Below, piece after piece: positions 16,444 through 25,572 of a stretch of DNA of 64,000 nucleotides (position 1 is the stretch's first letter; each line of letters opens with the position of its first letter). Position numbers and translations under genes: made by a program. Below the pieces are notes generated by a model, which was not told the origin of the DNA, did not search any database, and saw only the letters and a program-made list of their open reading frames with translations. The stretch lies in contig NZ_QKVL01000022.1 in assembly GCF_003231275.1 (NCBI RefSeq), forward strand, positions 40,621 through 104,620, in the 5' to 3' direction. The stretch comes from Pseudomonas huaxiensis. Lineage in GTDB: Bacteria > Pseudomonadota > Gammaproteobacteria > Pseudomonadales > Pseudomonadaceae.

Positions 16444-16968
16444 ATGTCCTCCGTCCCTCTCGATAATCAGCGTCTCGCCCTACGTAACCGCGTCCTGCAG
16501 CAGATGTTCGGCGATCACCATGACTGGCTGCTGCAGCGCCTGCGCGCACGCCTGGGCTGCAGTCATGACGCTGCCGACATGGCTTCCGAGACTTTCGCCC
16601 AGGTGGTGAAGTTGCCCGACCCGCAGGCCATACACGAACCGCGAGCCCTGCTGACCACCATCGCCAAGCGCCTGGTGTTCGCCACCTGGCGGCGACGCGA
16701 TCTGGAGCGTGCCTACCTGGAGGCGCTGGCTCAGCAAGTTCCGGGTTACGAACCGTCGGCGGAAGAGCAGGTGCAGGCCCTGGAAACCCTGAGCAGCCTC
16801 GACCGCCTGCTCGATGGCCTGTCGCCGCTGGGACGCAGTGCTTTCCTGTACAGCCAGCTGGAAAACCTCACTTACGCCGAAATCGGCTCACGCCTGGGTA
16901 TTTCCGCGCCACGCGTGCATCAGTACGTGGCCAAGGCCTTTGCCCTGTGCTACCTGGCGCTGGAGTGA
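16444..16968 (+). CDS. FecI-like ECF sigma-70 factor (first iron set)
   Basis: 174 residues, the usual size of iron-starvation ECF sigma factors. Region 2 is seen at DHHDWLLQRLRARLGCSHDAADMASETFAQV followed by EPRALLTTIAKRLVFATWRRRDLERAY, and region 4 at LSPLGRSAFLYSQLENLTYAEIGSRLGISAPRVHQY. With the FecR-like gene that follows and the receptor after that, it forms a cell-surface-signalling set that transcribes the receptor gene when its siderophore is bound. A Fur-box-like palindrome lies just upstream. The FecR start follows its stop by 2 bp. Confidence 0.9.
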   Translation: MSSVPLDNQRLALRNRVLQQMFGDHHDWLLQRLRARLGCSHDAADMASETFAQVVKLPDPQAIHEPRALLTTIAKRLVFATWRRRDLERAYLEALAQQVPGYEPSAEEQVQALETLSSLDRLLDGLSPLGRSAFLYSQLENLTYAEIGSRLGISAPRVHQYVAKAFALCYLALE

Positions 16969-16970
16969 GC

Positions 16971-17909
16971 ATGCCGCAGACACGACTGCCAACGGCGGTG
17001 GCTGAAGCGATCGAATGGCTGGCGCTTCACCGCTCAGGAAGCATGAGCGACGCTGATCGCCAGCGTTTTCAGCACTGGTTGAGCCTCAGTCCTGAGCACC
17101 CGCAGGCCTGGCAGCGCCTCGAGCAACGCCTTGGCCAGGTCTTCGCCGATATCCCGCCGGTGGCCCGTCAGGTGCTCAGCACCGAGGCCGGTAGCCGTCG
17201 GCGGTTGTTGCGCGGAGCGCTGGCGGTCGCCGGCATTGGCGCCGGTGGCTGGTGGTTGCAGCGCCTGGGCCTGCTGCCCTTTGCGAGGAGCGACCTGCAC
17301 ACTGGCTTCGCCGAGCGCAGGGCATTCACCCTGGAGGACGGCAGCCGTGTCGTGCTCAACGCCCAGAGCCGCGTGGACCTGGCCTTCGCCGGCCGGTCGC
17401 GCACGCTCATCCTGCGTGAAGGGGCACTGAGCATTCAGGTGGCCGCTGACCCGCAACGGCCGCTGATCGTTGTCACTGCCTTTGGCGAGGTGCGCGCCCT
17501 GGGCACACGCTTTACCGTCACCCTGCATGAGCGGTCTGCCAGCATCTGGGTGCAGGAGTCACGGGTGCAAGCGCAAGCACCCAACGGTGCCCGCCTGGAG
17601 TTGGCCAGCGGTGAGGGCGCAGTGCTGTCCGGCAGCGGGATCCATGCGCTGGATCCCAACCGTGCTGGCGAGGGCCGTTGGGAAGACGGTTATCTGGAAG
17701 TTCACGATCAGCCCCTGGGCGCTGTGATCGATGCCCTGAGGCCCTATCGACGTGGCGTACTGCGTATCAGCCCCGACGCTGCCGCGTTGCGGGTCTCGGG
17801 AGTATTTGCGCTGGACGACAGCACGCAGGTCCTGCGTACGCTGCAGGAAACCTTGCCGGTTCGCGTCGACCAGCGTTTCGCCTGGTGGACCCAGGTGAGC
17901 CGGCGCTGA
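16971..17909 (+). CDS. FecR-like anti-sigma factor/signal transducer (first set)
   Basis: 312 residues. The N-terminal cytoplasmic DUF4880-like domain (AEAIEWLALHRSGSMSDADRQRFQHWLSLSPEHPQAWQRLE) is followed by one membrane span (LLRGALAVAGIGAGGWWLQRLGLL) and the periplasmic FecR domain (ERRAFTLEDGSRVVLNAQSRVD...ALGTRFTVTLHERSASIWVQESRVQ). It holds the adjacent sigma factor inactive and relays the signal from the N-terminal domain of the TonB receptor. The ATG at 16971 lies 2 bp after the sigma gene stop. Confidence 0.9.
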   Translation: MPQTRLPTAVAEAIEWLALHRSGSMSDADRQRFQHWLSLSPEHPQAWQRLEQRLGQVFADIPPVARQVLSTEAGSRRRLLRGALAVAGIGAGGWWLQRLGLLPFARSDLHTGFAERRAFTLEDGSRVVLNAQSRVDLAFAGRSRTLILREGALSIQVAADPQRPLIVVTAFGEVRALGTRFTVTLHERSASIWVQESRVQAQAPNGARLELASGEGAVLSGSGIHALDPNRAGEGRWEDGYLEVHDQPLGAVIDALRPYRRGVLRISPDAAALRVSGVFALDDSTQVLRTLQETLPVRVDQRFAWWTQVSRR

Positions 17910-17988
17910 AATTTTTTCATCGTCCCCTTAATAACGGAGCCCCTCGCGTCACATAGGTGGCATCGACTACCTATCGGGACCGCTGCCC

Positions 17989-20388
17989 ATGTACCGGACA
18001 TACCGTTTCAGCCTCACGCCACTGGCCCTTGCCCTGACCTTGAGCGCACTGCACGCGCCTGTCGTTGCGGCGAGCGAGCCCGACGCTCAACAGCAGACGC
18101 TTGGTTTCGACCTGCCGGCCGGTGCGCTGGATGCCACCCTGACCGCCATCGCCCGGCAAAGCGGGCGCAGCATTTCTTATGACGCGTCGCTGACCAGGGG
18201 CCTGACAGCGCCCGCGCTGCGTGGCCGGTTCAGCACCGAGCAGGCGCTGAGTCAGGCGCTGCAAGGCACCTCGCTGCAACTGGCCGTCACACCCGGCGGA
18301 GCCCTGAGTATCGGGCCGCGTGCGGACGCTGTGTTGCACCTCTCCGACACCAACGTGTCCGGGCTGGCGTTCGAGCAGGATGCCTGGGGCCCGGCTTACA
18401 GCAAGGTCGCCCGGCGTAGCGCAACGATGAGCAAGACCGATACGCCGCTGCTGGAGATACCCCAGTCAGTGTCGGTCATCACCCGCGAGGAGATGGTGTC
18501 GCGCCAGCACGACAGCCTGGCCGACGTGCTTGGTTACACCGCCGGCGTGGTCACGCAGCCCAACGGCTACAGCCGGGTGGCCGATGACTACCGATTGCGT
18601 GGTTTCGACATCGGCCCACGCACCGGAAGCGTGCTGCGCGATGGCATGAAGATGCAGAGCACTCAGTTCGAAGGAGGGCAGGAGCCCTATGGTCTGGAGC
18701 GCGTCGAGGTGCTCAAGGGCGCGTCCTCGGTACTCTACGGACAACTGGCACCGGGTGGCTTGATCAACACCACCAGCAAGCGGCCGACCCTGGCCCCGCT
18801 GCACGAGCTCAACCTGGAATACGGAAATCATCAGCGCCGGCAGATTTCCACCGATCACAGCGGCGCGCTGGATGACCAGGGGCGCTTCAGCTACCGCCTG
18901 ACCGCCCTGGTTCGCGACAGTGGCACGCAATACGACGAGATCGATGACGACAAGCAATACATCGCGCCGGCCCTGACCTGGCAAATGGACGACGAAACCC
19001 GCCTGACGCTGCTGGCCAGCCACCAGCGCACCCAGACCACGCTGACCCCACCGATCCGCTATGACCTGACCACTTTCAGCAAGACGCCAGGCTACAAGGT
19101 GCCGTATGACCTGTTCCCCGGCGAGCCGGAGTTCGACGACTACGACGGCACCCTGGAAACCTTCGGTTACCTGCTGGAAAGCCGCCTGAGCGATCAGTTG
19201 CAAGTGCGCCATGCTCTCCGTTACTTCGAGTCGCGCAGCGACTACGGCTACATCACCCTCAACAGCAGCCGCGTCACCGGGCCGAACCTGAAGAACCTGA
19301 CCCGCAGCTACAATGCCCGCGAGGACGTTTCCACCGGCTGGACCAGCGACAGCAACCTGACCCTCGACCTCGCGCATGGTAACTGGCGCCACACCCTGCT
19401 CGGCGGCATCGACTACTACCGCAAGACCTACGACAGCCATCGGCACAGTGGCAGCGCGCCGACCCTTGACCTGGCCAATCCGGTCCATGGCAACCTGCCG
19501 AAGGTGAATACCGCCGTCGACAGCGGGTCGGACCTGCACAGCACGCAGATGGGGATCTACCTGCAAGAGCAGGCCACGTTCGACGAGCGCTGGGTGGTGG
19601 TGTTGGGAGTGCGTCAGGACTGGGCCGAAAACAACACCCGCAACTACCGCGACGGCTCGCGCAGCACCGTCACCGACCGCAAGACCACCGGCCGGGTGGG
19701 GCTGGTGTACCTCACCGAGAACGACTGGGCGCCCTATGTCAGCTACAGCCAGTCGTTTCTGCCGTCTGCAGGCACCGACAGCAATGGCGACACCTTCAAG
19801 CCTACCGAAGGCGAACAGTACGAGCTCGGTGTGCGCTACCAGCCTGCCGATCGCGAACTGCTGATCAGCGCTGCGGTGTACCAGCTGACCCAGCGCAATG
19901 TGTTGACCTCGATCGCCGGCTCCGACTTCGACGAGCAGACCGGCAAGGAACGCAGTACTGGTGTCGAACTGGAAGCCAAGGCACAGCTGACGACCAACCT
20001 GGCGATGAACGCCACCTACGCCTACACCGATGCGCACATCCTGTCCGACAACGACAAGACGCTCGAAGGGTCGCGGATCGAAGGTACGCCGTATCACAGT
20101 GCCGCCTTGTGGCTGGACTACGGGTTGGGCTTGCTGGGATTGCCCGACGTCACTGTTGGCGCCGGTGCCCGATACAACGGCACTACCCACACCGTTCCCA
20201 GCGTGAGCGATCGGAAGATCCCGGCCTATACCCTGTTCGATGCCCGCGTCACCTACCGGGTGAATGACCAATGGCAGGTGAGCGCTCGCGCCCAGAACCT
20301 GGCCAATGAGCGCTATCTGTATTGCGCAAACTCGTGCCGCTATGGCGATGAGCGCAGTGTGGTAGGAGCGGTCAGTTACAACTGGTAG
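17989..20388 (+). CDS. TonB-dependent ferric-siderophore receptor with signalling domain (first set)
   Basis: 799 residues. A signal peptide ends at PVVAASEPD. An STN signalling domain spans about residues 45-105 (LPAGALDATLTAIARQSGRSISYDASL), the plug starts near residue 140 (LLEIPQSVSVITREEM...GLERVEVLKGASSVLYGQLAPGG), and a 22-strand barrel ends in the aromatic SVVGAVSYNW. The C-terminal cysteine pair (YLYCANSCRYGDERSV) is seen in hydroxamate receptors of the FhuA/FoxA/FiuA type, so a ferric hydroxamate xenosiderophore is a plausible ligand (inference). It follows its sigma/anti-sigma genes by 79 bp, which should hold the ECF-dependent promoter. Confidence 0.9.
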   Translation: MYRTYRFSLTPLALALTLSALHAPVVAASEPDAQQQTLGFDLPAGALDATLTAIARQSGRSISYDASLTRGLTAPALRGRFSTEQALSQALQGTSLQLAVTPGGALSIGPRADAVLHLSDTNVSGLAFEQDAWGPAYSKVARRSATMSKTDTPLLEIPQSVSVITREEMVSRQHDSLADVLGYTAGVVTQPNGYSRVADDYRLRGFDIGPRTGSVLRDGMKMQSTQFEGGQEPYGLERVEVLKGASSVLYGQLAPGGLINTTSKRPTLAPLHELNLEYGNHQRRQISTDHSGALDDQGRFSYRLTALVRDSGTQYDEIDDDKQYIAPALTWQMDDETRLTLLASHQRTQTTLTPPIRYDLTTFSKTPGYKVPYDLFPGEPEFDDYDGTLETFGYLLESRLSDQLQVRHALRYFESRSDYGYITLNSSRVTGPNLKNLTRSYNAREDVSTGWTSDSNLTLDLAHGNWRHTLLGGIDYYRKTYDSHRHSGSAPTLDLANPVHGNLPKVNTAVDSGSDLHSTQMGIYLQEQATFDERWVVVLGVRQDWAENNTRNYRDGSRSTVTDRKTTGRVGLVYLTENDWAPYVSYSQSFLPSAGTDSNGDTFKPTEGEQYELGVRYQPADRELLISAAVYQLTQRNVLTSIAGSDFDEQTGKERSTGVELEAKAQLTTNLAMNATYAYTDAHILSDNDKTLEGSRIEGTPYHSAALWLDYGLGLLGLPDVTVGAGARYNGTTHTVPSVSDRKIPAYTLFDARVTYRVNDQWQVSARAQNLANERYLYCANSCRYGDERSVVGAVSYNW

Positions 20389-20575
20389 CGGTGTTGCCGG
20401 TCGTCTGTGGCAGTTACCTGGCCTCCACGCAAAGGCACCCCGCATCGTTCTAAAGTGCGCACCATCGCGGTCGATAAATCAGGGTACGCATGGGCTCTAT
20501 CTCCTCATAACAACACATGCGACGTTCAGTATTGCGTTTTCCTTGCCAAAACTATAAATACCCGCAGGTGAAGTC

Positions 20576-22519
20576 ATGAATATCAAGCAGAAGCTGACCT
20601 GGGCGTTCGCGGCTATCGCGTGCGTCCCGGTCATCCTGGTCGCCGTTTTGGTGGTGCTGAATCTGCGAGAGGGGGCCCTGGTCAACTTCCTCGACAGCAG
20701 CGGACGCGAGATCCGCCAGATCGACAACGGCATGAAGCAGTTTTTCGACGGTATCAGCCAAAACGTCGAGTACGTAGCCAAGGACCCGCGCGTTGTCGCC
20801 GCCAAAGACCTCAAGAGCTACGCTGGCGCCGAAGCAGCGCAGATTCCCCTCACCCAGACCAACAAAGAGCTGCTGGCGATATTCGAGCAGTTCGCCAAAA
20901 GCCATCCGAGTACCGCTTACCTGTCCCTGGGGCTGAAAGACGGCGGCTACGCCAGTTGGCCGGACGATACCAAACTGAACAACTACGACCCACGCGTACG
21001 TCCCTGGTACAAAGCGGCCATCGCCGCGCCAGGCACCACCGTGCGCACCGGTGCCTACTATTGGGCGCCGGACGATGTGACGTTGATCGGCACGGTGCAC
21101 ACTGTCGCCGACGCTGCGGGAAATATCCTCGGCGTGGTTGGCCTGGACGTGTCGCTCAAACAGCTCACCGAACTGGTGCGCAACATCAAGCTGGGCGACA
21201 GCGGCTACCTGATGCTGGTGGAAGCCAACGGCAACGTACTGGTAGACCCCAGCGACGCCAAGCACAACTTCAAACCGCTGGCCGACCTGGGCCCCAACTA
21301 CGCCGAACTCGCCAAGCGAGGCGACGGAGTGACCCAGATCGAGATTGATGGTGTGCCCTACATGGCCAACGTGGTCAGTTCCAACGGCCTGGGCTGGCGC
21401 TTTATCGGCCTGATCGAGCGTGATGAAGTGATGGCCGAAGCCACCCGCCTGACCTGGTTGATTGCGGCAATAGCAGCGGCGTTGGCGCTGGTATTCGCGG
21501 TCGTAGGCGCCAGCTTTGCCAGTGTCATCGTGCGCCCGATTCGCGGCGTGGCCGACGGCCTGCAAGAAATGGCCGAGGGGGAAGGCGACCTGACGCGCCA
21601 ACTCAAGGTGCAGGGCAAGGACGAAACCGCCAGTCTGGCAGGCTGGTTCAACCAGTTCCTGGGCATGATCGCGCAACTGGTGCAGCGCATCGGCAACGCC
21701 TCATCGGACCTGCAGACCGCCGCCGTCGATACCCGCGAAGTGGCCAACAACATGAACCAGGCCGCAGGTCGCCAGCGTGAAGCCGTGGAACTGGTGAGCA
21801 CTGCGTTCAACGAAATGGTCGCTACCGCCAACGAAGTTGCGCGTTCGTGCAGTGCCGCCGCGTCGAGTGCCGATGAGGGCTACCGTGACGTCAATGACGG
21901 CCAGCAACACATCGGCGAAGCCACCGGCAGCGTGCTCAAGCTCAGCGAAGACCTGCAAAAGTCGACTCAGACCATGCAGTTGCTGGAGCAGGACAGCCAG
22001 AACATCAACACCATTCTCGACACCATCCGCTCGATTGCCGAGCAGACCAACCTGCTGGCGCTCAACGCAGCGATTGAAGCAGCGCGTGCCGGTGATCAAG
22101 GCCGTGGCTTCGCCGTGGTTGCCGACGAAGTCCGCGCCCTGGCTCGTCGGACAGCCGACTCCACCGGCGAGATCGACAGCTTGCTGGGCAATCTCGCCCG
22201 CCGCACCCAGGAAGTCACTCAGCAGATGCAAGGCAGCCTGCAGGTGTCCCATGCCAGTGTGGAGCGCATCCAGCAGGCACGTGACAGCTTCGACAAGATC
22301 CGTGGCTCGGTGGACTCGATCCGTGACCAGAATACCCAGATCGCCACAGCTGCCGAGGAGCAGCACCAGGTGGCCGAAGAGATCAATCGGCACATCGCGC
22401 AGATCCATGCCGATGCTCAACTGGTCGAAGGCTTTGCCCAGTCCTCGCAGACGGGTTCGGGTCGATTGATAGAGATTTCTGGTCAGCTCAAAGGCTTGGT
22501 GGGTCGGTTCAAATATTAG
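20576..22519 (+). CDS. Methyl-accepting chemotaxis protein with dCache_1 sensor
   Basis: 647 residues: TM1 at about 10-30, a double-Cache periplasmic domain at about 40-280, TM2 (LTWLIAAIAAALALVFAVVGASF), HAMP (RPIRGVADGLQEMAEGEGDLTRQL), and a signalling domain with the conserved hairpin RSIAEQTNLLALNAAIEAAR. In the distal-membrane pocket Y137, R142, W144 and Y145 (NYDPRVRPWYK), with D191 in GLDVSL, are spaced almost as in the amino-acid-sensing PctA/PctB receptors, so an amino acid or related amine is a likely ligand (inference). It stands alone; a 187-bp gap after the receptor gene separates it from the iron genes. Confidence 0.88.
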   Translation: MNIKQKLTWAFAAIACVPVILVAVLVVLNLREGALVNFLDSSGREIRQIDNGMKQFFDGISQNVEYVAKDPRVVAAKDLKSYAGAEAAQIPLTQTNKELLAIFEQFAKSHPSTAYLSLGLKDGGYASWPDDTKLNNYDPRVRPWYKAAIAAPGTTVRTGAYYWAPDDVTLIGTVHTVADAAGNILGVVGLDVSLKQLTELVRNIKLGDSGYLMLVEANGNVLVDPSDAKHNFKPLADLGPNYAELAKRGDGVTQIEIDGVPYMANVVSSNGLGWRFIGLIERDEVMAEATRLTWLIAAIAAALALVFAVVGASFASVIVRPIRGVADGLQEMAEGEGDLTRQLKVQGKDETASLAGWFNQFLGMIAQLVQRIGNASSDLQTAAVDTREVANNMNQAAGRQREAVELVSTAFNEMVATANEVARSCSAAASSADEGYRDVNDGQQHIGEATGSVLKLSEDLQKSTQTMQLLEQDSQNINTILDTIRSIAEQTNLLALNAAIEAARAGDQGRGFAVVADEVRALARRTADSTGEIDSLLGNLARRTQEVTQQMQGSLQVSHASVERIQQARDSFDKIRGSVDSIRDQNTQIATAAEEQHQVAEEINRHIAQIHADAQLVEGFAQSSQTGSGRLIEISGQLKGLVGRFKY

Positions 22520-22848
22520 TATTTCTGGCCGAATGAAAGCACTGAGCGCTCACCGCTTTCATTTGACCAGTCTGCTTTTTTAGTCATGTTCGAGTTGGCG
22601 GTACTCCAGCACATTCTGGCTTCCATCCAGAATGTCACTGGAGATTGCTTCTCGCGCGGCTACGGTTTGAGTACCTCTAAGAGTGGCTTAGGCTCGGAAG
22701 TCATTTGGAACTCCGCTTCCATAGTGGGGAGTCGGGGCGGCGCTCGATTTCCAGATCAGGCATTAACCTCGCAGGATCAGGCAATCCGGTCCGGCGGCGC
22801 GGCCCTATACTCGGGAGTGTTCCTACAGAGTGCTGAGGGTTTTTCGCC
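22520..22848. other. Intergenic region with a hairpin, no gene seen
   Basis: A 329-bp gap. It starts with an inverted repeat AATGAAAGC (22532-22540) / GCTTTCATT (22555-22563) around a 14-nt loop that itself contains AGCGCT; a T6 run (22576-22581) follows at a distance, so it may terminate the chemoreceptor gene. The remainder presumably holds the promoter of the hydrolase at 22849. A short open frame at 22586-22852 has no ribosome-binding site or recognisable similarity. Confidence 0.45.
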
Positions 22849-23937
22849 TTGAAACGTCATCCGCTGCTGCGTGCTCCCATCGCCGACCACGGGCATTCGC
22901 CCCAGTCCAGGGATGGGCGTTTCCACAACCTCACCCCGCGTCCGGCGAACATGCCGGAGCCCGATGCCAAGGTGCTGTGGAATTTCCTCTTCAACAAACC
23001 TGCCAACACCGTGCCGAAAGCCGCCGTGCCAGTGCGCCGCCTGACCCGGGTCGAGCTGGATGCGGCGCCGGACGCCAGCCTCTACCGCCTCGGCCATTCC
23101 ACCGTGCTGTTCAAGCTGCAAGGCGGCTGGTGGCTGACCGATCCAGTCTTCGGCAAGCGCGCTTCGCCGCTGCCGTTCGCCGGCCCCAAGCGGTTTCATC
23201 AGCCACCACTGAGCCTCGACGAACTGCCACCGATTCGCGGCGTGATCCTTTCCCACGACCATTACGACCACCTCGACCGCGCCACCATCAAGGCCCTGGC
23301 GCCGAAGGTGGAACTGTTCGTCATGCCGCTGGGCGTGGGCGATCGGTTACTGGCCTGGGGCGTGCCGCCGTCGAAGGTGCGCCAGTTCGATTGGTGGCAG
23401 GGCATCGAGGTTGACGACCTGCGCCTGACCGCGACGCCTGCCCAGCATTTTTCCGGACGCGGCCTGCGCGACGGTAATCGCACGCTGTGGTGCTCCTGGG
23501 TGATCGAGGCGCCGCACCTGCGTATGTTCTTCAGTGGTGACACCGGTTATTTCGACGGTTTCGCCGAGATTGGCCGACGCTTCGGGCCGTTCGACCTCAC
23601 TTTGATGGAAACCGGTGCCTACAACGAGCACTGGCCTTACGTGCATATGCACCCACGCCAGACGGTGCAAGCCCATGTCGATCTGGGTGGGCGCTGGCTG
23701 CTGCCGATCCATAACGGCACCTTCGACCTGTCGATGCACGCCTGGTACGACCCGTTCGAAAGCGTGCTGGAGTGGGCGGGCGAGCAGGGCGTCAGCGTGG
23801 CGACGCCGAGCATGGGTGAGCGCATCGATCTGCGCGCGCCACAGACCGGCGAACGTTGGTGGCGCGACGTGGTGGCGCAAGAGCAGGGCGACGTCGGTAA
23901 AGGTCGGGAATGCCGGTGGCGCTTGCGTGGAGCGTAG
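22849..23937 (+). CDS. Metallo-beta-lactamase-fold hydrolase (UlaG/NAPE-PLD-like)
   Basis: 362 residues with a probable TTG start preceded by GAGGG; the N-terminal PQSRDGRFHNLTPRP segment is conserved in this family, which argues against the later ATG at 22951. The zinc ligands lie in SHDHYDHLD (H136, H138, D140, H141), then FSGDTGYFDGF and the downstream HMHP and PIHNGTFDL histidines. Family members hydrolyse phosphoesters, lactones or N-acyl phosphatidylethanolamine-like lipids; the substrate here is not known. It is convergent with fetB and ends 6 bp from it. No signal peptide is visible, so it is probably cytoplasmic. Confidence 0.82.
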   Translation: MKRHPLLRAPIADHGHSPQSRDGRFHNLTPRPANMPEPDAKVLWNFLFNKPANTVPKAAVPVRRLTRVELDAAPDASLYRLGHSTVLFKLQGGWWLTDPVFGKRASPLPFAGPKRFHQPPLSLDELPPIRGVILSHDHYDHLDRATIKALAPKVELFVMPLGVGDRLLAWGVPPSKVRQFDWWQGIEVDDLRLTATPAQHFSGRGLRDGNRTLWCSWVIEAPHLRMFFSGDTGYFDGFAEIGRRFGPFDLTLMETGAYNEHWPYVHMHPRQTVQAHVDLGGRWLLPIHNGTFDLSMHAWYDPFESVLEWAGEQGVSVATPSMGERIDLRAPQTGERWWRDVVAQEQGDVGKGRECRWRLRGA

Positions 23938-23943
23938 GGACGA

Positions 23944-24738
23944 CTACTTCCTTGGCGTGAGCCGGTGCAGCATGAACTGGTGTGCGGGGGAAAACAGCCG
24001 ATTGAAGGTCATCAGTACAGCGCAGACGGTGCCCAGCGCCGAAGCGGCAGCAATCAGGAACATGATTACGATCTGATAGCGCACCGCTTCAGTCGGGCTT
24101 TGTCCGGCGAGGATCTGCCCGGTCATCATGCCGGGCAGGCTGACGATGCCAACCACAGTCATCTGGTTCAGGGTTGGCATCATCCCGGCTTTCACCGCCT
24201 GGACGGCGGCGGCCTGCGCCGCTTCCCAACGGGTTCCGCCCAGGGCCAGGACCATTTCCACCACATCGCGGCGGGCGCTCAGCTCCCGCGTCATGCGGTC
24301 GAGCCCCAATGAGACCGCAGTCAAGGTGTTGCCCAGCACCATGCCGAGGATCGGGATCGCGTACTGCGGTTCGTACCAGGGCCGCACACGCAACACCACG
24401 AACAGCCCCAGCGCGGTGACCAGCCAGGAACTGAGCCCCACGGCCACGACGCTGTCGGTCAGCAGCCCGGCATGCCGCTGTTTGCCACGCCCGGCGGCGG
24501 AAATACCGGCAATCAGGGTCATGGCCAGCATCAGCGGCAGCACCACATACCAATGCGCGGACTGGAACACCCAGCCCAGCACATAACCGATCGCCAGCAA
24601 CTGCACGACGGTACGCACTGCTGCCAGGAGCAATTGCCGCTCCAGTTGCAGTTTCAGCAGCACAGACAGCAGGCCGTTGATCAGGATCAGTGCGGAGGCG
24701 ATGCCCAGGTCGGTGTAGGAAAGTGTCTGGTAGTTCAT
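23944..24738 (-). CDS. fetB: FetB/YbbM-family ABC permease (iron export)
   Basis: 264 residues with the family's opening (TDLGIASALILINGLLSVLLKLQLERQLLLAAVRTVVQLLAIGYVL) and about seven membrane segments. The conserved loop LGGTRWEAAQAAAVQAVKAGMMPTLNQMTVVGIVSLPGMMTGQILAGQSP is the hallmark of the UPF0014/FetB family. With FetA it is reported to export iron and raise resistance to oxidative stress in E. coli. Its start overlaps the fetA stop by 4 bp. Confidence 0.88.
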   Translation of the reverse strand: MNYQTLSYTDLGIASALILINGLLSVLLKLQLERQLLLAAVRTVVQLLAIGYVLGWVFQSAHWYVVLPLMLAMTLIAGISAAGRGKQRHAGLLTDSVVAVGLSSWLVTALGLFVVLRVRPWYEPQYAIPILGMVLGNTLTAVSLGLDRMTRELSARRDVVEMVLALGGTRWEAAQAAAVQAVKAGMMPTLNQMTVVGIVSLPGMMTGQILAGQSPTEAVRYQIVIMFLIAAASALGTVCAVLMTFNRLFSPAHQFMLHRLTPRK

Positions 24739-25445
24739 GCGGGCTTCTCGTTCAGCAATACACCTTGATCCATGGTCAGCCAGCGGCTGCTCATACGTCG
24801 GGCCTGCTCCTGATCATGGGTGACCCACAGATAGGCGCGGGCTTCGGGACGCTGGTCGAACCACTGCATCACCAGCGTTTCCACTGCGGCGGTCGATTGG
24901 GGATCGAGCGCCGAGGTGGGTTCGTCGAGCAGCAGGACCTGAGGCGCCAGCAACAATACCCGGACCAGCGCCACGATCTGCGCTTCACCGCCCGACAGGT
25001 CGGCAGCCTGCTTGTCCAGAAAACCGGCGTTCTTTCCCGCCTGCACCAGCAGGTGTTCGGCGATGGCGATATCGAAGGTGCGTTCGCGCAGCGCCTTCAG
25101 CGTGAACGGGAAGCGCAGGTTGTCCGCGACAGTTCCTTCCACCAGTGCGGCACGCTGGGCCAGGTAACAGACCTGAGCGCGAAAGCGCGGGATGTCCTGC
25201 GCCAGTACCGCCTGGTTCATCCAGGTGAGACTGCCGTCGGCGGGCGCGTCCAGCAGCGCCAACGCCCTCAGCAACAGGCTTTTTCCCGAGCCGGAACTGC
25301 CGGTGATGACCACGCGCTCGCCTGTCCGCAGGGAGAAATCGACAGGGTTGAGCAGCACGGCCCGGGTTGTCGGATCAACCCGGGCAAGGCGCCGGGCTTC
25401 AAGCAGGATCGGCGCGGATCCCGGAGCTGAGTGGGGTGGTGACAC
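24735..25445 (-). CDS. fetA: FetA/YbbL-family ABC ATP-binding protein (iron export)
   Basis: 236 residues. Walker A GSSGSGKS is at 49-56, the Q-loop at CYLAQRAALVEGTVADNLRFPF, the signature DLSGGEAQIVALVRVLLLAP, and Walker B VLLLDEPTSALDPQSTAAVE. It is the ATPase partner of FetB. It is transcribed divergently from the second iron-uptake sigma gene across a 127-bp spacer that carries a Fur-box-like sequence, so export and import of iron may respond to the same repressor (inference). Confidence 0.88.
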   Translation of the reverse strand: MSPPHSAPGSAPILLEARRLARVDPTTRAVLLNPVDFSLRTGERVVITGSSGSGKSLLLRALALLDAPADGSLTWMNQAVLAQDIPRFRAQVCYLAQRAALVEGTVADNLRFPFTLKALRERTFDIAIAEHLLVQAGKNAGFLDKQAADLSGGEAQIVALVRVLLLAPQVLLLDEPTSALDPQSTAAVETLVMQWFDQRPEARAYLWVTHDQEQARRMSSRWLTMDQGVLLNEKPA

Positions 25446-25530
25446 AGGCGTTCCTCAGGTAGCCGGCGGGTCATTCAGTTTGTCTTCAACACGGGCGATC
25501 TGTCGATTGCAGGCGGGGCGCGGTTAACTT

Positions 25531-25549
25531 AGCATTGCAAACCATTATC
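25531..25549 (+). promoter_or_regulatory. Candidate Fur box between fetA and the second ECF sigma gene
   Basis: AGCATTGCAAACCATTATC matches 12 of 19 bases of the Fur consensus; the right half CATTATC is exact while the left half is poor. It lies 23 bp upstream of the sigma factor ATG. Confidence 0.5.
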
Positions 25550-25572
25550 ACTTACAACAATTGAAGCCTCCT

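Noticed and set aside
18466..20445. 659-residue open frame on the minus strand
   Set aside because: Mirror of the first TonB receptor gene; translation is compositionally abnormal.
22586..22852. 88-residue frame before the metallo-beta-lactamase-fold gene
   Set aside because: No ribosome-binding site, odd composition, and overlaps the start of a well-supported gene.
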